37,990 nucleotides of DNA from an uncultured Eubacteriales bacterium (GTDB taxonomy: Bacteria; Bacillota; Clostridia; Peptostreptococcales; Anaerovoracaceae): contig CADBSP010000123.1 in NCBI GenBank assembly GCA_902797405.1, positions 1-37,990 of the forward strand, in the 5' to 3' direction. The notes under the pieces are model-generated. The model was not told where the DNA came from. It saw only the letters and a program-made list of their open reading frames with translations, and did not search any database. Each line of letters opens with the position of its first letter. Positions within the stretch are counted from its first letter, which is position 1. The position numbers and the translations under genes are program-made. Positions 33,147 through 37,990 of the stretch are shown one piece after another.

Positions 33147-33691
33147 TAATCCTCATATTTTGTGTTTGGCGGGATCATCATCAGTTCTCCATGCCCTGCC
33201 TGGTAGATGTCTTTGTTTACAAGGGTCCCGTCAAGCCACACATAGGCCAGAAACCTATCATATTTGTCCTTTTTTTCTATATCAAATTCCAACCCGACGG
33301 TTTTACCTTCGATTAGGCTTTTTACGTACTCCGTAGCAAGTCTACCCTCTTCTGTGTTTTTGGATTCATCGTGGCTGACACTTTCCGGGCAATCAATTCC
33401 GATAAGTCTTATTATGTTCTCTCCATCCATATCAAAGTCTTCCGGTATATCCTTTGCTTCTGAATTATTGTCGTTTCCGTTTCCGATAATAAGACTTTGA
33501 TTCTTATCCACATGAAATTTAATAGTATCACCGTCTATTACATATACGACCTTACCGTAAAGAAGGTCGCTCTCTTCAGGCGTTTTAACAGGCTTCTTCA
33601 GAATTAAAATAAGAACAGTAAGAAGAGCTAAAATGATTATTGCAATTAAATACCTGTAGATTTTCTTTTTTTTATATGAACCCCTTTTCAT
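33119..33691 (-). CDS. Membrane-anchored thermonuclease (SNase-like)
   Basis: Staphylococcal-nuclease-fold protein, probably a Ca-dependent nuclease facing outside. 190 residues from ATG MKRGSYKKKKIYRYL; an in-frame TTG five codons upstream (33,706) is possible because a GGATG lies before it, and neither has a strong site. A positively charged N-terminus and one hydrophobic helix (about 12-31) form an uncleaved anchor or signal peptide. Active-site landmarks are VIDGDTIKF, IRLIGIDCPE and KYDRFLAYVWLDG. An acidic Asn/Asp-rich insert (about 70-90) separates the first two. The C-terminus is encoded opposite the trpS end. It follows folC by 22 nt (7 nt if the TTG is used) and may be the last gene of the folate operon. 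Confidence 0.85.
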   Translation of the reverse strand: MKRGSYKKKKIYRYLIAIIILALLTVLILILKKPVKTPEESDLLYGKVVYVIDGDTIKFHVDKNQSLIIGNGNDNNSEAKDIPEDFDMDGENIIRLIGIDCPESVSHDESKNTEEGRLATEYVKSLIEGKTVGLEFDIEKKDKYDRFLAYVWLDGTLVNKDIYQAGHGELMMIPPNTKYEDYYLEPRPNP

Positions 33692-33713
33692 AAGTAAAGC
33701 TATCAATCGATAA

Positions 33714-35687
33714 TTACATCCAAGTATCTTTATCTGTTATTATATCGTCCAGCATAACATCGTAGTCTTCCACAGGAACCGTTGGTAATTCCTGCACATC
33801 GAAGGCCACACCTATTTTCTTTGCCTTTTTACATTTTGGGAGAAAACGATCATAATAACCTCCTCCCATGCCCAACCTATTATCATATTCATCGAAGCCT
33901 ACCAAGGGGCATATAACCATATCTATCTCTTCAGGAAGCACTTCTCTTCCCATCTCTCTATTTGGTTCTTTTATACCAAATGGACCTTCTCGCCAAATGG
34001 CCTCACTATCCTTTCCCTGTGCTGCACCACCCGGTTCTATTGCAATCATGTTTTCCTTATCTATGCAAAGAGGATAGACGAAGGTTTTACCTGCTTTATC
34101 AAGATTCAGCTTTTCCAAATAATCCAGTTTTACCTCTCCCTTTGTCCATTTATAAAGCATGATTGTTTTCGCATTTTGGTATTCCGGCATTTCAAATATC
34201 GTCCTGCAGATAGTTTCTGACTTCTCTATTCTTTGTTTTTCCGAAAGTGAATCTCTTTTAGACTTACATATCTTTCTTAACCACCCTTTATATACCTTCA
34301 TAAAGTCGGTACGTACGGCCCCTGCTAAATAAAGTGATCCAAACGCGATTATAGGTTTTCCAAAGCTGGCTGCGATGTCCTTTCCATAATCAAAACTGCA
34401 ATTATCCGAATCTCGATTCTTCGCAATACTTAAATCGAGTGCTGTTTCAATACCCTTTGGAATATTGGAAGCTGCTATTGCTGCTGCACCCTTTGATTGA
34501 ATGAATTCCGCCAGTTTATCTCCGGGAAGAGCTCTATCGCTATTAGGTGTAACACAGACAAAGGTATCCGCATATGGCATCATCATATCGACAATTGTTC
34601 CATAATCCTTATCAGCCAATACGCCCAAAATGAGAATAGGCATTTCATCAGCTAGTAGGTTTGAAATGCTGTCAATCAAAGCCTCCGCGCACTGTGGATT
34701 GTGCCCACCATCCAAAATAAATATCGGGTATTTGCTCAGAACCTCAAACCTGGCCGGCCAAGAGGTCTTAGCGAAACCGCTTCTTATTGCTTCATCATCA
34801 ATCGCATATCCCTTATTCCTTAGTACATTTATGACTTCCAAAACAACAGATGCGTTCTTTAATTGATGCGGGCCAACTAATGGAATCTCGTAGATCTTTT
34901 CATCGCAGGCGATTTTTTTCCCTTCATAGGAAATTGTATGATCTTCTAAATGGCCTTCCGAGGCTTTGTTCTTATAGGAGAATGCTTGTCCATCCAGGCT
35001 CATGCCCAATGGTTCAATCCTGGAAAAATCAACGATACTTAGCGGCACATTTCTTTCGGTGCATATTCTTTCTATAACCTCATTCACTTCCGGTTCACCA
35101 TCATAGCAAACGCAGGTGCAACCTTCTTTTATGATGCCACCCTTTGTTTCTGCAATAATCTCCAGGGTGTCACCCAAATACTCTGTATGCTCCAAGCCAA
35201 TATTTGTTATTACCGCAACCTCAGGTGCATCAATTGCATTGGTGCTATCCAGGGCTCCGCCCATTCCAACCTCCAGAACAACAATGTCGCAATTCTCCTC
35301 GTAGTAATACTGAATGGCGATAGCAGTGACCAATTCAAACTGACTGGGATGATCCTCCATGGAATCGGCTATTTTCTTAACTCTTTCGGTTAGTTCCGCC
35401 AGGCGCTCTCCCGGTATATATTCTCCATTAATCTGAATTCTCTCGTTAAATACTTGAATATACGGTGAAATATATAGGCCGGTTTTATATCCTGCAGCTG
35501 TCAAAATAGACGAAAGCATGGCACATGTACTTCCTTTGCCATTACTTCCTGCAACGTGTACGAATTTAAGTTTCTTTTCAGGATTGTCGAGTCTACGCAA
35601 AAGTTCCTTGGTTCTTTCCAAACCAAGTTTCGTCGTACTCCACCCGTAATTCTCAATATATGAAATTGCTTCTTTTGGAGTCATCAT
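33714..35687 (-). CDS. folC: FolC fused to 5-formyltetrahydrofolate cyclo-ligase
   Basis: Bifunctional protein of 657 residues. Residues 1-460 are folylpolyglutamate/dihydrofolate synthase: P-loop GSNGKGST (47-54), LYISPYIQVFNERI, EVGMGGALDSTNA, GPHQLKNAS and DGGHNPQCAEAL. Residues 467-657 are a complete 5-formyl-THF cyclo-ligase: KGWLRKICKSKRDSLS, WTKGEVKLDYL, then PLVGFDEYDNRLGMGGGYYD (594-613) and VAFDVQEL. The join is at about 460-467 with almost no linker, and the frame is continuous. It would polyglutamylate (trap) imported folates and convert 5-formyl-THF to methenyl-THF. It lies 18 nt after folT. The ribosome binding site is weak (AAGG), so translation may be coupled. Confidence 0.93.
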   Translation of the reverse strand: MMTPKEAISYIENYGWSTTKLGLERTKELLRRLDNPEKKLKFVHVAGSNGKGSTCAMLSSILTAAGYKTGLYISPYIQVFNERIQINGEYIPGERLAELTERVKKIADSMEDHPSQFELVTAIAIQYYYEENCDIVVLEVGMGGALDSTNAIDAPEVAVITNIGLEHTEYLGDTLEIIAETKGGIIKEGCTCVCYDGEPEVNEVIERICTERNVPLSIVDFSRIEPLGMSLDGQAFSYKNKASEGHLEDHTISYEGKKIACDEKIYEIPLVGPHQLKNASVVLEVINVLRNKGYAIDDEAIRSGFAKTSWPARFEVLSKYPIFILDGGHNPQCAEALIDSISNLLADEMPILILGVLADKDYGTIVDMMMPYADTFVCVTPNSDRALPGDKLAEFIQSKGAAAIAASNIPKGIETALDLSIAKNRDSDNCSFDYGKDIAASFGKPIIAFGSLYLAGAVRTDFMKVYKGWLRKICKSKRDSLSEKQRIEKSETICRTIFEMPEYQNAKTIMLYKWTKGEVKLDYLEKLNLDKAGKTFVYPLCIDKENMIAIEPGGAAQGKDSEAIWREGPFGIKEPNREMGREVLPEEIDMVICPLVGFDEYDNRLGMGGGYYDRFLPKCKKAKKIGVAFDVQELPTVPVEDYDVMLDDIITDKDTWM

Positions 35688-35705
35688 GTCTAAATAAACC
35701 TTGTC

Positions 35706-36224
35706 TTAAATGTTAAGTTCCCTGGATATCCTGGGAAATGCCTTTCCCATTAAATATGTAACTGCTATTTGAACTATAGAAAGGATTACAGCCTGAAAAA
35801 TACGTGTTAAAAACAAAGGCCCATAAGGTGAACCATAGAGAAATGAAATCCAGAACGTATTGACAACAAGCCCTATAATGAACTGATTTATAAGCGTTGG
35901 AATTGCAATCTTTACTATGGATGGGTCTTTCCTAAGAAAGAACCCCCAAATTAGCCCCATTAGAGCTGCCGAAAGCGTAAATCCCGGGAAATATGCTCCT
36001 ATTGGAAATAGGACTGCACCAATAAGATCACCTAGACCTCCAACAAGTGCGGCATGGATAGGACCAAAAAACATAGCTGCAAATACTACGGGAATAAAAC
36101 TAAATCCTATTTTTATATTCCAGGCATTAACTGATAGAAATCTGTTTAGTATGACCTCCATCGCAATAAGCAGGGCCATTATAACTAAAACTTTTGTATT
36201 AATAATGCTTTTATTATCCTTCAC
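35706..36224 (-). CDS. folT: Folate ECF transporter S component FolT
   Basis: Substrate-binding membrane subunit of an energy-coupling-factor folate importer; the shared EcfA/A'/T module must be elsewhere. 172 residues from GTG (MKDNKSIINTKVLVIM...), preceded by GGTGG; an in-frame TTG at 36,236 is the alternative. About six membrane helices. RFLSVNAWNIKIGFSFIPV and GLGDLIGAVLFPIGAYFPGF are characteristic of FolT. Position between folD and folC-5FCL supports folate as substrate. Confidence 0.88.
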   Translation of the reverse strand: MKDNKSIINTKVLVIMALLIAMEVILNRFLSVNAWNIKIGFSFIPVVFAAMFFGPIHAALVGGLGDLIGAVLFPIGAYFPGFTLSAALMGLIWGFFLRKDPSIVKIAIPTLINQFIIGLVVNTFWISFLYGSPYGPLFLTRIFQAVILSIVQIAVTYLMGKAFPRISRELNI

Positions 36225-36256
36225 TGTTCCACCCAATCCAATAGAATAATCTAATT

Positions 36257-37120
36257 CTACACTCTCTTTTCAAAATATCTTTTTGCAGCTGTAACCACAT
36301 GAGAAATAAGTACGCTGGCAGTTACAGTTCCTACACCTCCAGGCACCGGTGTGATTGCTTTTACAATAGGTTCAACGCGTTCGAAATCAACGTCACCGGC
36401 GATACCGTTCTTCTTTTCATCCCAGTTGATACCCACATCAATAATCACTTGATTGGAATTGACATATTTTTCATTAACCATTCCTATACTTCCTGCAGCA
36501 GCAATAATTATATCCGCCTCCTTTGTAATTGAAGGGATGTCAACGGTTCCTGTATGGCAATTAACTACAGTCGCATTTTCATGCATAAGCATCATGGCAA
36601 CCGGTCTTCCGATGACAAGCGACCTTCCTATTACTGCAACCTTCTTGCCTTTAATCGGGATATCATAAAAGCGAAGTAATTCCATGGCTGCTTCCGCAGT
36701 GCATGGAGGATATCCCAATTCCCTGTTCACAAAAACCCCGGCAAGAGATCCATCCGTACATCCATCAATATCCTTTTCAGGCTTAAGCAGTTCTCTGGCA
36801 AGCTCATTATCGAGAGGTTTAGGAAGCGGTCTAAACATCAAAATCCCGTGTATTTCAGGATTCTCGTTTAATTCCATCAGTTTGGAATTAAAGGTTTCCT
36901 GATTAACGCCTTCCTCCAAAGTGAAAACCCTAACCTCAACGCCAACCTTCTCTGCCCTTTTTAAAGCGCTTCTTTCATACGCCAGATCATCCGGCCTTTC
37001 ACCTACCCTAAGTATGGCTAAGGTAGGATTGATGCCCTTGGATTTAAGCGATTCAACCTCTATTCTATTCCTCTCTACCAGCGCTTCTACAACAGGCGCA
37101 CCTTTTAAAATCTCTGCCAT
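36257..37120 (-). CDS. folD: FolD-type methylene-THF dehydrogenase, cyclohydrolase site altered
   Basis: NAD(P)-dependent methylenetetrahydrofolate dehydrogenase family. 287 residues from ATG MAEILKGAPVVEAL, GGAGG 4 nt upstream; the longer frame to 37,147 includes that site. Cofactor-site landmarks GRSLVIGRPVAMML and ITPVPGGVGTVTASVL are intact, and Asp119 (EKDIDG) is present. The YxxxK motif whose lysine is needed for cyclohydrolase in characterised FolD/MTHFD1 reads YERSA (Ala52), and the usual ILVQLPLP reads ILMFRPLP (Phe96 in place of Gln). So dehydrogenase is expected but cyclohydrolase is doubtful. FchA lies directly upstream. Confidence 0.92.
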   Translation of the reverse strand: MAEILKGAPVVEALVERNRIEVESLKSKGINPTLAILRVGERPDDLAYERSALKRAEKVGVEVRVFTLEEGVNQETFNSKLMELNENPEIHGILMFRPLPKPLDNELARELLKPEKDIDGCTDGSLAGVFVNRELGYPPCTAEAAMELLRFYDIPIKGKKVAVIGRSLVIGRPVAMMLMHENATVVNCHTGTVDIPSITKEADIIIAAAGSIGMVNEKYVNSNQVIIDVGINWDEKKNGIAGDVDFERVEPIVKAITPVPGGVGTVTASVLISHVVTAAKRYFEKRV

Positions 37121-37152
37121 GTTTCCTCCAATTGAATAAAGGGTCAAACATA

Positions 37153-37773
37153 TTATCTTAAGCCATCGGATACCTTTTTATAGATAAGGTCGGCCTTTCC
37201 TGAGTATTCATTCAAAATGTCAATGATCTCTTCGTTCAAACCATCGGCATATTCTCTATCAGTCATCATTTTTGTATTTATAAAAACATTTAATGAAGCA
37301 GCCTCCATAGCCGCTCTGGAGAGTGTTGCCGCGCATCCCGCATCTGAAATCGCCAATCTGGAACCCTTCTCAGCAAAGCCCTCAATTACATCCAGAGATT
37401 TTGCTGTCTTTCTAACTATATCAGCCGGAACGGATGCGGCATTCCTAAGTGCCTCTTCCATAATTGATTCTCTACTTGGATCATCCTTTGGGATACTATA
37501 GGCTTCTGCCAAGGGAGCAAAAACCTCAGCATCTGCATCTACAAGTTTCAGAAAATCTTCTTGAAGTTTTCCAGCTTTTGAAACTAATTCCTTTATATCT
37601 TCCTCGACGTCGGCATATTTCTTCTTTCCGATGGTGAGCTCACCTACCATGCTTCCTAAGGAAATACCAAGTGCTGCCACAAATGCACTGGTTCCTCCGC
37701 CACCCGGCGTTGGAGACTTTGATGCAAGTTCCAGGGAATATGTTTCCAGACTTTTCTCAATCATCTTTTCCAT
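37153..37773 (-). CDS. fchA: Methenyl-THF cyclohydrolase / formimino-THF cyclodeaminase
   Basis: FTCD_C/FchA-family enzyme interconverting methenyl-THF and formyl-THF, or releasing ammonia from formimino-THF. 206 residues from ATG MEKMIEKSLETY; a GTG three codons earlier (37,782) is an alternative, and neither has a strong site. SKSPTPGGGGTSAFVAALG, LVDADAEVFAPLAEAY and SDAGCAATLSRAAMEAASLN match the family. All-helical, cytosolic. First gene of fchA-folD-folT-folC::5FCL, 32 nt before folD. Without a histidine-degradation gene nearby, the cyclohydrolase role is favoured. Confidence 0.88.
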   Translation of the reverse strand: MEKMIEKSLETYSLELASKSPTPGGGGTSAFVAALGISLGSMVGELTIGKKKYADVEEDIKELVSKAGKLQEDFLKLVDADAEVFAPLAEAYSIPKDDPSRESIMEEALRNAASVPADIVRKTAKSLDVIEGFAEKGSRLAISDAGCAATLSRAAMEAASLNVFINTKMMTDREYADGLNEEIIDILNEYSGKADLIYKKVSDGLR

Positions 37774-37841
37774 ATCTTCCACACTTCTTTATCACGTAAT
37801 AGGCATTCAAGCTCAATTAATAATCTCTACTCATATCTTTT

Positions 37842-37877
37842 ATAATAATAAGCGCAGTAATCAAAGTACTACTGCGC
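37842..37877 (-). terminator. Terminator of tRNA-Arg
   Basis: Minus strand stem GCGCAGTA / TACTGCGC with a 10-nt loop, followed by TTATTATTAT. A weak T-run. It separates tRNA-Arg from fchA. Confidence 0.6.
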
Positions 37878-37909
37878 CTAAAAGTTTTGAATATAATTTG
37901 GATACCAAA

Positions 37910-37985
37910 TGGTGCGCCAGATGGGGATCGAACCCATGGCCTTTTCATTCGGAGTGAAACACTCTATCCACTGAGCTACTGGCGC
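37910..37985 (-). tRNA. tRNA-Arg (CCG)
   Basis: Acceptor GCGCCAG / CTGGCGC, anticodon stem TTTCA / TGAAA with loop CTCCGAA (anticodon CCG, reads CGG), GGGTTCGATCC T arm, discriminator A and encoded CCA. Confidence 0.95.
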
Positions 37986-37990
37986 ATACT

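Noticed and set aside
37783..37909. Possible THF riboswitch upstream of the folate operon
   Set aside because: The gap is largely taken by the tRNA-Arg terminator, and I cannot fit the conserved THF-riboswitch segments.

Overview
The window looks like chromosome of a low-to-mid-GC Bacillota, most likely a member of the Clostridia. The evidence is an IspH/ribosomal-S1 fusion, CodY, a folate ECF S component, a Tad pilus set without a secretin, and the gene order. No phage, transposon or CRISPR is visible. The longest stretch without a protein gene (10,008-10,545) is filled by four tRNAs, a promoter and a terminator. I cannot fix the genus; an Anaerovoracaceae-like clostridium is a guess.

Left block (1-10,007, visibly GC-rich, about mid-50s percent by eye). 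A minus-strand operon runs murC-prs-pth-mfd-mtaD-flippase. Divergent from it is spoVG with a small BFD-type [2Fe-2S] protein. This resembles the Bacillus spoVG-prs-spoVC(pth)-mfd-yabM neighbourhood, but spoVG is inverted and murC and mtaD are added. A minus-strand tRNA operon (Asp, His, Cys, Gln; 10,080-10,411) closes the block.

Right block (about 10,420 to the end, visibly AT-rich, about high-30s percent by eye). First comes a Bacillus-like order yraN-comM-dprA / topA-hslV-hslU-codY-yigZ. Next are a HAD phosphatase and ispH-rpsA, then a Tad pilus operon (10 kb area 22,646-29,964), then an acyl-CoA ligase and divergent trpS. A membrane-anchored thermonuclease follows. The last cluster is one-carbon/folate metabolism (fchA-folD-folT-folC::5-FCL), followed by tRNA-Arg.

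Themes worth attention. (1) The base composition changes sharply at the tRNA operon, which is either a real mosaic or an assembly join. (2) An 11-bp direct-repeat element (minus-strand consensus about NNGTAWGGGGA) sits just upstream of the -35 of both the yraN-comM-dprA promoter and the tad promoter. It suggests one regulator for DNA-processing genes and pilus genes. (3) FolD lacks the lysine and glutamine of the cyclohydrolase site and sits beside FchA, which could replace that step. (4) FolC is fused to 5-formyl-THF cyclo-ligase. (5) The Tad locus holds a 46-residue Flp pilin, a TadE-like protein with no ordinary start codon, and a pseudopilin carrying two YH...C...CxxC repeats.

Starts were chosen from visible Shine-Dalgarno sequences. 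Several therefore differ from the longest open frame, and this is said in each entry.
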